From NCBI GenBank assembly GCA_030146365.1, contig JASLBU010000192.1, positions 1 through 9,272 on the forward strand: a DNA stretch of 9,272 nucleotides, read 5' to 3'. Below the pieces are notes generated by a model. The model had not been told where the DNA came from. It saw nothing but the letters and a program-made list of their open reading frames with translations, and searched no databases. Position numbers and translations under genes: made by a program. Position 1 is the first letter of the stretch; each line of letters begins with the position of its first letter. Positions 1-6,439 of this stretch are shown here, piece by piece. The DNA is from Candidatus Limnocylindria bacterium. GTDB taxonomy: Bacteria > Chloroflexota > Limnocylindria > QHBO01.

Positions 1-1716
1 GTCCTTCTTCTCGATGTAGCTCAGGAGCAGCTCCTTGTCGACCGGCGTGTAGCGCTGGCCGAGCGGGTTGTAGATGCCCACCTCCTTGAAGAGCGGGTCC
101 ATGCCGAAGGTCCGCGCCTCGTCGGGGATGATCGGCACGATCCGGTTGCCCACCCGGTCGTCGCGGACCAGGTTTCGGACGAGGCGGCTGAACGCCATCG
201 TCGTGCTTGCCGGCCGATCGGAGCCGGCGAAGAACTCGGTGAACGACTCGTCCTTTGGCGCCGGCAGCTCCTTCGGCACGACGACCCGCCGCGGGACCGA
301 GCCGCCGAGCTGGCGACGCCGCTCCAGCATGTACTGGATCTCCGGCGCATCGGCCCCCGGGTGGTAGTACGGCGCCTCCTTGAGCCGATCGTCGGGGATC
401 GGCAGCTCCAGGCGGTCCCGGAAGACCTTCAGCTCGTCCGCCGTCAGCTTCTTGGCCTGGTGGGTGACGTTCCGTCCCTCGATGCCGGGGCCCAGCGTCC
501 AGCCCTTCACCGTCTTGGCGAGGATCACCGTGGGCGCCCCTGTGTGCGCGGTGGCGGCGGCGTAGGCCGCGTAGACCTTGCGGTAGTCGTGGCCGCCGCG
601 GCGAAGCTTTGCGAGATCGTCGTCCGAGAGCTTCTCGACGAGCGCGCCGAGCCGCGGGTCCGGCCCGAAGAACTGCTCGCGGATGGTGGCACCGTCGCTG
701 ACGGCCATGCGCTGGTAATCGCCGTCCAGCGTCTCCGTCATCCTGTTCACCAGGACGCCGTCCGTGTCGCGCGCGAGGAGGTCGTCCCACTCGCGGGCCC
801 AGATGACTTTGATCACGTGCCAGCCGGCGCCGCGGAACAGCGCCTCCAGCTCCTGGATCACCTTGCCGTTGCCGCGCACCGGCCCGTCAAGGCGCTGGAG
901 GTTGCAATTGATGACGAACGTGAGGTTGTCGAGGCCCTCGCGGGCGGCCAGCCCCAGGGCGCCGATCGACTCCGGCTCGTCCATCTCCCCGTCGCCCAGG
1001 AAGGCCCACACACGCGCGTCATCGGTCTCGGCCAGCCCGCGCGCCCCGAGGTAGCGGTTGAAGCGCGCCTGGTAGACGGCGGAGATCGGCCCCAGGCCCA
1101 TGCTGACCGTCGGGAACTGCCAGAAGCTGGGCATGAGCCGCGGATGCGGGTAGCTCGACAGCCCGAGGTCGGGCGTGAGGGCCTCTCGCCGGAAGTGGTC
1201 CAGGTGCTCCTCGCTGAGCCGTCCCTCCAGGAACGCGCGCGCGTAGATGCCGGGCGCCGCGTGACCCTGGAAGAAAATCTGGTCGCCCCCGACGCCGTCG
1301 CCCGGCCCGCGGAAGAAGTGGTTGAAGCCGACCTCGTACAGGCTCGCCGCGCTCGCATAGGTCGAGAGGTGCCCGCCGATGCCCTCGTAGCTCGTGTTGG
1401 CGCGCAGCACCATCGCGAGGGCGTTCCAGCGGATCATCCGTCGGATGCGCAGCTCCATCGCCTCGTCGCCCGGGAAGTAGGGCTCCTGCTCCGGGCTGAT
1501 GGTGTTGATGTAGCGGGTCTGGGTCAGGCTCGGCAGACCGACCTGGAGCTGACGCGCTCGCTTGAGGAGCTTGTAGATCAGGAACCGCGCGCGGTCCCGG
1601 CCGGCCTCCTCGACGACGGAGTCGAGAGACTCGATCCACTCCTGCGTTTCCACCGGATCGATGTCCGGGAGCTGCTGCTTGAACTGGTCGAAGATCTCGC
1701 GAATCGGCTGCTCCAT
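1..1716 (-). CDS. aceE: Pyruvate dehydrogenase E1 component, homodimeric AceE type (partial, N-terminal 572 residues)
   Basis: AceE is the thiamine-diphosphate-dependent E1 subunit of the pyruvate dehydrogenase complex. It decarboxylates pyruvate and acetylates the lipoyl group of E2, feeding acetyl-CoA and NADH production in the cytoplasm. Reading the minus strand from ATG at 1716-1714 gives an unbroken frame to the window edge. Near the N-terminus it reads [13 protein letters not shown], as in AceE proteins. [20 protein letters not shown] lies near residues 114-133 and [19 protein letters not shown] near 148-166. The thiamine diphosphate/Mg motif starts at [10 protein letters not shown] (241-250) and ends at INCN (269-272). 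[13 protein letters not shown] and DEARTFGM follow. E. coli AceE has 887 residues, so roughly 320-350 residues, including the catalytic Glu of the GINE(L/A)G region, lie outside the window. No frameshift or stop was found when I translated it. The sequence looks most like actinobacterial-type AceE. There is no clear Shine-Dalgarno before the ATG. The gene is divergent from ndh. Confidence 0.95.
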   Translation of the reverse strand, partial: MEQPIREIFDQFKQQLPDIDPVETQEWIESLDSVVEEAGRDRARFLIYKLLKRARQLQVGLPSLTQTRYINTISPEQEPYFPGDEAMELRIRRMIRWNALAMVLRANTSYEGIGGHLSTYASAASLYEVGFNHFFRGPGDGVGGDQIFFQGHAAPGIYARAFLEGRLSEEHLDHFRREALTPDLGLSSYPHPRLMPSFWQFPTVSMGLGPISAVYQARFNRYLGARGLAETDDARVWAFLGDGEMDEPESIGALGLAAREGLDNLTFVINCNLQRLDGPVRGNGKVIQELEALFRGAGWHVIKVIWAREWDDLLARDTDGVLVNRMTETLDGDYQRMAVSDGATIREQFFGPDPRLGALVEKLSDDDLAKLRRGGHDYRKVYAAYAAATAHTGAPTVILAKTVKGWTLGPGIEGRNVTHQAKKLTADELKVFRDRLELPIPDDRLKEAPYYHPGADAPEIQYMLERRRQLGGSVPRRVVVPKELPAPKDESFTEFFAGSDRPASTTMAFSRLVRNLVRDDRVGNRIVPIIPDEARTFGMDPLFKEVGIYNPLGQRYTPVDKELLLSYIEKKD

Positions 1717-1725
1717 GTCGAGCCT

Positions 1726-1731
1726 ATGGTA
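1726..1731 (-). promoter_or_regulatory. Possible -10 box of aceE (TACCAT)
   Basis: On the minus strand TACCAT fits the TAnnnT pattern and ends 9 nt before the aceE ATG. A start point about 7 nt downstream would leave a leader of only a few bases, matching the lack of a Shine-Dalgarno. I see no good -35 at the usual distance, so this is a weak call, made mainly by analogy with the stronger TAGAAT boxes elsewhere in the window. Confidence 0.3.
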
Positions 1732-1853
1732 CAGACCGGTGCCGATCGGTGACGAGGGTGGATCCGGGCTCCGACGTGGAGTTCCGGGGGGTGTCGCCGG
1801 CCCTCCGTCTGCCGGGGGCGCGACTCATGACGGGCGCATGCGATCATCGGGGC

Positions 1854-3227
1854 ATGCGCACCATCTATCGGTCGGAGCCCCCATGGCCGCATCGGGTGCT
1901 TATCCTCGGCGGGGGCTTCGCCGGCGTGGAGACCGGTCGCTACCTCGAGAAGCTGGCGCGCCGACGAGACGACCTCGAGGTGTGGCTGGTCAACCGCGAG
2001 AACTTCAGCCTCTTCACGCCGCTGCTGCCCGAGGTGTGCTCCGGGAACCTGGAGGCCCGGCATTGCGTGACGGCGCTGCGCGCGCAGCTGCGGCGACCGT
2101 CCAGCTGGGCGGTGACGGCGGACGTGAAGGGAATCGACCTGGACGCCAAGCAGGTGACCGTGCTGGGCGGTGACGGCGAACCGCACCGGCTCAACTACGA
2201 CAGCCTCGTGATCGCCCTGGGCGGCGAGACGGCGACCTTCGGCATCAGGGGCATCAACGAGTACGCCGTCGGCATGAAGACCCTCGCCGACGCCTTCGCA
2301 CTGCGGAACCGGATCATCGAGATGCTCGAACGTGCAGAGCTGGAGGCGGACCCCTCCGACCGCCAGGCGCAGCTGACCTTCGTGATCGGCGGAGCCGGGT
2401 TCAGCGGCGTCGAGACCGCCGGCGAGGTGGAGGACTTCGTGCGGCGCGTGAGGCGACGGTTCTACCCGAAGATCCAGCAGAGCGAGCTGCGGTTCCACAT
2501 CGTCGAGCTGAAGGATCGCGTGCTCCCCGAAATGCCGGCCGACATGGGGGAGTACGCCGCGAGGAAGCTGCGCGACCGCGGGTACGAGATCCACCTCGGC
2601 ACACCCATGAAGGAGGTCCGCGAGGACGGCGTCGTCATCGGCGATGGCGACTTCATCCCGGCGCGAACCGTGATCTGGACCGGCGGCGTTCAGCCCTCCC
2701 CGGTGGTGCGCGAGTCGGGGATCGACACCGACAAGGCCGGCCGAGCGCTCGTCGGCCCGACCATGGAGACGAGCCGCGACAGCGTGTGGGCGATCGGCGA
2801 CTGCGCGATGATTCCGAAGGTGGACGAGGAGGGGGCGTTCCACGCCCCGACCGCGCAGAACGCGGTCCGCGAGGCCAAGCGGCTGGCCCGCAACATCGTG
2901 GCGAAGGTCGACGGCCGGGCCAGTGACGTGCGGCCCTTCGAGTACAAGGTGATCGGGACGCTGGCCAGCATCGGCCACCACACCGGGGTCGGCGTCGTCT
3001 TCGGCGTCAAGGTCCGCGGGTGGCTGGCGTGGTTCATGTGGCGGGGGTACTACTGGTCGCGGGTGCCGGGCATCGGCGGCAAGGCCCGCGTTGCGCTCGA
3101 CTGGTTCGCGAACGCCCTGTTCGGCGCCGACCCGGTGCAGCTCAAGGTCGACTATCCCGGCGAGGGTGGGATGGGACCGTCCGGCACCCGCCGGGCCGCC
3201 CCGCGCGCCGTGGACCCACGAGCCTGA
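1854..3227 (+). CDS. ndh: Type II NADH dehydrogenase (NADH:quinone oxidoreductase)
   Basis: This is a peripheral-membrane flavoprotein that oxidises NADH and passes electrons to quinone without pumping protons. With the start at 1854 it has 457 residues, close to the family size. The FAD-binding Rossmann motif GGGFAG is at about residues 19-24, with the rest of the first fold after it. The NADH-binding motif GGAGFSGVE is at 179-187, and the second FAD motif VWAIGDCA at 311-318. PTAQNAVREAKRLARNI follows in the region that shapes the quinone site. The C-terminus carries KVIGTLASIGHHTGVGV and then a Trp-rich segment (RGWLAWFMWRGYYWSRVP) that fits the membrane-anchoring end of NDH-2 proteins. 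Start choice is uncertain: ATG 1854 gives the usual short lead-in to the FAD motif but has no Shine-Dalgarno. In-frame ATG 1827 has a G-run (1814-1818) upstream, and GTG 1749 would add 35 unlikely residues. It is divergent from aceE. A sulfide:quinone reductase is a less likely alternative. Confidence 0.93.
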   Translation: MRTIYRSEPPWPHRVLILGGGFAGVETGRYLEKLARRRDDLEVWLVNRENFSLFTPLLPEVCSGNLEARHCVTALRAQLRRPSSWAVTADVKGIDLDAKQVTVLGGDGEPHRLNYDSLVIALGGETATFGIRGINEYAVGMKTLADAFALRNRIIEMLERAELEADPSDRQAQLTFVIGGAGFSGVETAGEVEDFVRRVRRRFYPKIQQSELRFHIVELKDRVLPEMPADMGEYAARKLRDRGYEIHLGTPMKEVREDGVVIGDGDFIPARTVIWTGGVQPSPVVRESGIDTDKAGRALVGPTMETSRDSVWAIGDCAMIPKVDEEGAFHAPTAQNAVREAKRLARNIVAKVDGRASDVRPFEYKVIGTLASIGHHTGVGVVFGVKVRGWLAWFMWRGYYWSRVPGIGGKARVALDWFANALFGADPVQLKVDYPGEGGMGPSGTRRAAPRAVDPRA

Positions 3228-3238
3228 CTCGCTAGAAT
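3211..3238 (+). promoter_or_regulatory. Promoter of the 109-aa protein/plsY/pgsA set, probably leaderless
   Basis: TAGAAT at 3233-3238 is a good -10 hexamer. TGGACC at 3211-3216, 16 bp upstream, is a fair -35 (4 of 6 to TTGACA). The -10 ends only 8 nt before the ATG at 3247, so transcription should begin at or within about 2 nt of that ATG, giving a leaderless mRNA. The -35 overlaps the last codons of ndh and lies inside a short near-palindrome, CGTGGACCCACG (3209-3220). The promoter would let the lipid genes be expressed independently of ndh. Confidence 0.6.
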
Positions 3239-3246
3239 CGGCGGAG

Positions 3247-3576
3247 ATGTCACGCGAAGAGCGCCGCAACTACGAGCGCATGATGAAGAACATGGAGCGC
3301 GGCCCCGCGCTCCCGCCCGCCGCTCGGGCGCGCGCTGAGCGCAAGGCCGCCCGGCGCGCGCAGCGGGCCGCAGCCAGCAGCCCGGGCGCGCTCTCCGCCC
3401 GCGTCTGGATCCGCAGCGTCCTGATCGCGGTCGCCATCGGTTTTTTGGCCTTCAGCGTCCAGTGGCCCAACATGCCGGAGGCAGCGTACGTCGGTCTCGC
3501 TGCCGCGACCGGCGCGCTGGCGCTCCTCATCGGCCTTCAGCTCCTCGGCCGCCGCCGCGTGCCACCCGCGGCCTGA
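3247..3576 (+). CDS. Small two-helix membrane protein of unknown function
   Basis: I do not recognise a characterised family. The 109-residue product has a strongly basic, Arg/Ala-rich N-terminal half (about residues 1-52, beginning MSREERRNYERMMKNMERG), probably cytosolic and partly helical. A membrane segment at about 56-73 (RSVLIAVAIGFLAFSVQW) is followed by a short turn with WPNMPE, a second segment at about 79-100, and a basic tail (GRRRVPPAA). By the positive-inside rule both ends would be cytoplasmic. The ATG at 3247 is chosen because TAGAAT ends 8 nt upstream, fitting a leaderless start; an upstream extension into ndh is possible in frame but has no support. It is the first gene of a set with plsY, only 12 nt before it, so a membrane or lipid-related role is plausible by context alone. 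I recall similar basic small membrane proteins beside ndh/plsY in uncultured Chloroflexota, but cannot verify this. Confidence 0.75.
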   Translation: MSREERRNYERMMKNMERGPALPPAARARAERKAARRAQRAAASSPGALSARVWIRSVLIAVAIGFLAFSVQWPNMPEAAYVGLAAATGALALLIGLQLLGRRRVPPAA

Positions 3577-3588
3577 TCGCCGCGCGCC

Positions 3589-4209
3589 GTGGCGCTCGTC
3601 ACGCTTCTCGCCGCGGTCCTGGCCGGCTACCTGCTCGGCGCGATTCCCTCCGGAGTCCTGGTGGGCCGGCTCAGAGGCATCGACCCGCGAACCGCCGGCT
3701 CCGGTCGCACGGGGGCCACGAATGCGCTACGGACGGTCGGACCGGTCGGGGCCGTCGCCGTGCTCGCGATCGATGTGGGGAAGGGAGCACTGGCCGTGGT
3801 CACGGGGGCATGGGTGGCGTCGCTCCTGGGTGGTGTCGAGGGCTGGGCAGGTGCCATGGGCGGGATCGGGGCCGTGGTGGGGCACATTCGCTCGGTGTTC
3901 ATCGGCTTCACCGGGGGCCGTGGTGTGGCCACCGGCGCGGGAGCGATGCTCGTCCTCGCGCCGCTCGCCGTCGTGCTGGCGGTTCCCGTGCTTGCGCTGG
4001 CGGTCTGGCGCACGCGGTACGTCTCCCTCGGATCCATCCTGGCTGCCGTGACGGTGGCCCTCGGCACCATCCTGCTCGCGTCGCTCGGCGCGGTCGGGGA
4101 CGAGGCGGTGGTGGCGGGGGCGGTCATCGGAGTCATCGTCGTGCTCGCGCATGCCGATAACATCAGGCGACTGCGAAGCGGGTCCGAGCGGAGGTTGGGA
4201 AGTGGCTGA
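3589..4209 (+). CDS. plsY: Acyl-phosphate:glycerol-3-phosphate acyltransferase PlsY
   Basis: PlsY is an integral membrane enzyme that moves an acyl group from acyl-phosphate to the sn-1 position of glycerol-3-phosphate, giving lysophosphatidic acid, the first step of bacterial glycerolipid synthesis. The 206-residue protein has the family size and all three cytoplasmic motifs. Motif 1 is GSGRTGATN (37-45), followed by DVGKG (62-66). Motif 2 is GHIRSVFIGFTGGRGVATG (98-116). Motif 3 is HADNIRRLRSGSE (188-200). About five hydrophobic segments surround them. The motif 2 substitutions are notable: the usual aromatic-Pro pair after GHx is Arg-Ser here, and GGKG is GGRG. The start is GTG at 3589, 12 nt after the stop of the preceding gene and in the same frame, without a clear Shine-Dalgarno, so reinitiation after the upstream gene is likely. 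The 3' end overlaps pgsA by 8 nt. PlsX and PlsC are not in the window. Confidence 0.93.
   Translation: MALVTLLAAVLAGYLLGAIPSGVLVGRLRGIDPRTAGSGRTGATNALRTVGPVGAVAVLAIDVGKGALAVVTGAWVASLLGGVEGWAGAMGGIGAVVGHIRSVFIGFTGGRGVATGAGAMLVLAPLAVVLAVPVLALAVWRTRYVSLGSILAAVTVALGTILLASLGAVGDEAVVAGAVIGVIVVLAHADNIRRLRSGSERRLGSG
4190..4194 (+). promoter_or_regulatory. Shine-Dalgarno of pgsA
   Basis: GGAGG inside the plsY 3' end lies 7 nt before GTG 4202. It selects this GTG over the in-frame ATG at 4151, which would add 17 residues unlike the family N-terminus. It is the clearest ribosome binding site in the plus-strand set. Confidence 0.75.
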
Positions 4210-4801
4210 GCGCGCGCGCACGAGCGTGGGGAGCCTGCCGAACATGCTCGGCCTCGCCCGGATCGTGGCGACGCCGGTCGTGGTCGGCCTGCTGCTGCTG
4301 GACTGGCCCGGAAGTGACCTCGCGGCCGCGGTGCTGTTCGCTGCTGCGGCGTTCACCGACTACCTCGACGGCAGGATCGCACGCGCTCGCGACCAGGTGT
4401 CGCCGCTGGGCGTGTTCATGGACCTCGCGGCCGACAAGGTCCTCGTGGCGGGCGTGCTGATCGCGACCGTCGAGGTCGGCCTGGTGCCCACCTGGATCGC
4501 GGCGACGATCGTGCTTCGCGAGTTCATCGTCCAGGCGGTGCGGCAGCTGGCGGCGGCCGATGCCGTCGTGATCAGCGCCGGAGCGCTCGGGAAGGCGAAG
4601 ACCGCCGCCACGCTGGCCGGCCTCTTCCTGGTCCTGCTCGCCGCGGACGCGAGCTCCGGCGGGCCGTTGTCGACGGCCGATGCGGAGGACGCTCTCCGCG
4701 CGGCCGGCCACTGGACGCTCGTCGCCGCCACCGCCCTGACCGTGCTCTCCGGCCTGGACTACCTGCGCGGGGCGTGGCCGCTGCTCACCGGGGACGAGTG
4801 A
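4202..4801 (+). CDS. pgsA: CDP-diacylglycerol--glycerol-3-phosphate 3-phosphatidyltransferase
   Basis: This membrane enzyme condenses CDP-diacylglycerol with glycerol-3-phosphate to phosphatidylglycerophosphate, the committed step to phosphatidylglycerol and cardiolipin. The 199-residue product has the complete CDP-alcohol phosphotransferase signature, with Asp53, Asp56, Gly57, Ala60, Arg61, Gly70, Asp74 and Asp78 (TDYLDGRIARARDQVSPLG, then MDLAADK). It is preceded by the family-typical SLPNMLGLARIVATPVV. Several hydrophobic helices follow, including the segments near 25-50 and 84-105 and two near the C-terminus. The N-terminal LPNxLxxxR pattern favours PgsA over phosphatidylserine or cardiolipin synthases of the same superfamily, but substrate assignment by motif alone is not absolute. 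The start GTG 4202 has GGAGG 7 nt upstream and overlaps the plsY stop (GTGGCTGA), which suggests translational coupling. The gene ends 9 bp from a convergent ABC permease gene. Confidence 0.9.
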   Translation: MAERARTSVGSLPNMLGLARIVATPVVVGLLLLDWPGSDLAAAVLFAAAAFTDYLDGRIARARDQVSPLGVFMDLAADKVLVAGVLIATVEVGLVPTWIAATIVLREFIVQAVRQLAAADAVVISAGALGKAKTAATLAGLFLVLLAADASSGGPLSTADAEDALRAAGHWTLVAATALTVLSGLDYLRGAWPLLTGDE

Positions 4802-4817
4802 CCCGCCTGATCACTTG
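4795..4817. terminator. Inverted repeat spanning the convergent stop codons of pgsA and the ABC permease
   Basis: CGAGTGA (4795-4801) and TCACTTG (4811-4817) can pair as 7 bp, including one G-T, around a 9-nt loop. The two arms contain the stop codons of the two convergent genes. There is no T-run on either side, so it is at best a weak bidirectional terminator or an mRNA 3' end element. Confidence 0.3.
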
Positions 4818-5656
4818 ATGAGCTTGCGCTCCATCTGTCGCATCGCGATCCAGAGGCAGATGGCGAAGAACACGACCAGGTAGATCAGGTCCCACGCCTG
4901 GCCGATGCCGAGCATCCCGGTGGAGAGGCCGCGGATGAGGTTGATGCCGTGGTACAGCGGCGTGAGCTGGATGACGGCCACCAGCCAATCCGGAAGCACC
5001 GACTCGATCGGGAAGAAGGTGCCGCTGAACAGGAACATCGGCATCACGATGAGGCCCATTGGCACGTCGAAGTCGTTCACCGTGCGAAGGTACGACGTGC
5101 CGGCTAGGCCGGCCGCCGCGAACGCGGCCGCCACGAGCAGGGCGGCGGGGACCATGAGGATGCCCCACGGCGACAGGACCAGCCCCATGACCGCCATGAT
5201 CACGAACATGGCCACGGCGTACAGCGCGGCGCGCATGAGTGCCCACAGCATCTCGCCGATGGCGATCTCGGTGATGCCCATCGGCGTGGCGAGCACGCCG
5301 TCGTACGTCTTGGCGTAGTTCAGCTTGAAGAAGACGTTGAAGATCGTCTCGAACACCGCCCCGTTCATGGCGGCGGTGGCGACCAGGGCGGGCGCCACGT
5401 ACGCCGCGTAGGCGACGACCTGGCCGTTCGGCAGCGGCACCTCGCGCACGATGCCGCCCAGACCGAGGCCGATCCCCAGCAGGTAGAAGATCGGCTCGAA
5501 CACGCCCGACAGGATGATGATCCACTGGTGGCGGTAGACCATGATGTTGCGCTCCACCAGCCGCCTGGACCGCCAGACGCGGGCCCATGCGGTGGACAGT
5601 CCACCGCCCGGCTGTGCGGGCTGCAGCGGCTGGGCCGGCCGTGCGACGGTCGCCAT
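4811..5656 (-). CDS. ABC-2 type transporter permease (NodJ-like), second of a tandem pair
   Basis: This is a 281-residue integral membrane subunit of an ABC exporter. About six hydrophobic segments are visible (roughly residues 45-70, 83-105, 141-162, 167-190, 198-220 and 255-272). Family-typical stretches are AVFETIFNVFF (100-110), YDGVLATPMGITEIAIGEMLW (118-138), FLFSGTFFPIESVLP (208-222) and LTPLYHGINLIRG (231-243), all matching ABC-2/NodJ permeases. The first 20 residues are Pro/Gln-rich (PAQPLQPAQPGGG), unlike permease 1, and probably cytosolic. The ATG at 5656-5654 overlaps the TGA of permease 1 by one base (TGATG), so the two are translationally coupled. The frame stays open upstream inside permease 1, but an N-terminal extension there would be a shadow. 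The substrate is unknown; drugs, lipids or polysaccharide-like molecules are typical for this group. It would pair with permease 1 and the ATPase as a heteromeric transporter. Confidence 0.9.
   Translation of the reverse strand: MATVARPAQPLQPAQPGGGLSTAWARVWRSRRLVERNIMVYRHQWIIILSGVFEPIFYLLGIGLGLGGIVREVPLPNGQVVAYAAYVAPALVATAAMNGAVFETIFNVFFKLNYAKTYDGVLATPMGITEIAIGEMLWALMRAALYAVAMFVIMAVMGLVLSPWGILMVPAALLVAAAFAAAGLAGTSYLRTVNDFDVPMGLIVMPMFLFSGTFFPIESVLPDWLVAVIQLTPLYHGINLIRGLSTGMLGIGQAWDLIYLVVFFAICLWIAMRQMERKLIK
5009..5036. repeat. 28-nt near-identical repeat, copy in permease 2
   Basis: This stretch matches 5854-5881 at 27 of 28 positions; the only difference is G at 5018 against C at 5863. It encodes the FLFSGTFFP segment of permease 2. 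It is best read as a conserved trace of the duplication that made the two permease genes, or of gene conversion between them. Confidence 0.7.
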
Positions 5657-6435
5657 CAGCCGGCCATCCGACGCGTCAGCGTCCGCTCGGCGAGGAGCGC
5701 GCCGACGGCGAACATGACGAGCAGGTACGCCAGGTGGATCGGCGCGGTGACCGGGTTCAGCTGGCCCAGGATCGAGCCGCGGATCAGCTCGACACCGTGG
5801 TAGAGCGGCGTGGCCCAGGCCACAGCCCGCAACGGCTCCGGCAGGTTGGTCAGCGGGAAGAACGTGCCGCTGAACAGGAACAGCGGGTTGATGACGAAGC
5901 GGAAGATGGCGCTGAAGCCGACGTCGTTCTTCTGGGTCGCGGTGAACGCGATCAGGCAGGCGCTGAACGCGACGCCCACCAAGACGGCGAACGGAACGGC
6001 CAGGACGGCGGTCGGGGACCGCGGGATGCCGAAGATCGTCAGCACCAGCAGGAAGACCGCCGCCAGCGAGCCGATGCGGAACGCGGTCCACGCCAGCTCA
6101 CCACCGACGATGCTGCGGATCCCCACGGGGGTGGAGAGGATCGCCTCGTAGTTCCGGCCCCACATGATCTTGTTCATGATCGGGTAGGTCGACTCGAAGG
6201 TGGCCGTCTGCATCGCCATGGCCGCCAGCAGGCCGGGGCCCAGCCAGTCGATGTACGGGACGCCCCCGAAGGCCTCGAGGCTTTGGGGCGTCAGAAGGGC
6301 GCCGATCCCGATGCCCATGGCGGTCAGGAACAGCACCGGCTGCAGGAAGCCGAAGGCCAGCGATCGATGCCACAGGCGCTTGTAGACCAGCCAGTTGCGC
6401 TGCCAGACGCGGCCGGACGAGGCGAGCGCGGTCAT
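5656..6435 (-). CDS. ABC-2 type transporter permease (NodJ-like), first of a tandem pair
   Basis: This 259-residue membrane subunit has about six hydrophobic segments (roughly 26-47, 64-80, 121-137, 143-166, 174-194 and 233-250). It carries the same landmarks as its neighbour: ATFESTYPIMNKI (78-90), YEAILSTPVGIRSIVGGELAW (96-116), FLFSGTFFPLTNLP (186-199) and TPLYHGVELIRG (209-220). These resemble NodJ and related ABC-2 permeases that work with NodI/DrrA-type ATPases. The start ATG at 6435 lies 4 nt after the ATPase stop codon and the stop overlaps the next permease start by one base, so all three genes form one operon. The parallel landmarks show that the two permeases are paralogues, and they probably form the two halves of the transport channel. 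The substrate cannot be read from the sequence. A homodimer of each permease is possible but less likely given the coupling. Confidence 0.9.
   Translation of the reverse strand: MTALASSGRVWQRNWLVYKRLWHRSLAFGFLQPVLFLTAMGIGIGALLTPQSLEAFGGVPYIDWLGPGLLAAMAMQTATFESTYPIMNKIMWGRNYEAILSTPVGIRSIVGGELAWTAFRIGSLAAVFLLVLTIFGIPRSPTAVLAVPFAVLVGVAFSACLIAFTATQKNDVGFSAIFRFVINPLFLFSGTFFPLTNLPEPLRAVAWATPLYHGVELIRGSILGQLNPVTAPIHLAYLLVMFAVGALLAERTLTRRMAG
5854..5881. repeat. 28-nt near-identical repeat, copy in permease 1
   Basis: This is the partner of 5009-5036 (27 of 28 bases the same, direct orientation, 845 bp apart). It encodes the FLFSGTFFP segment of permease 1. Confidence 0.7.
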
Positions 6436-6439
6436 CGCG

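Noticed and set aside
361..1752. 463-codon open frame on the plus strand opposite aceE
   Set aside because: aceE translates without a break with all its motifs on the other strand; this frame has no recognisable domain and is a composition effect.
1749..1853. GTG 1749 as the ndh start
   Set aside because: It would add 35 residues without family resemblance and reach almost to the aceE promoter region.
1578..3269. 563-codon open frame on the minus strand opposite ndh
   Set aside because: It is antisense to a clearly conserved NDH-2 and runs into the aceE start in the wrong frame. The product is His/Arg/Pro-rich low-complexity sequence typical of antisense frames in high-G+C DNA.
5657..6091. 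N-terminal extension of permease 2 into permease 1, giving a 426-residue protein
   Set aside because: The extra residues are an out-of-frame reading of permease 1. The TGATG overlap and the start at 5656 fit a normal ABC-2 permease length.
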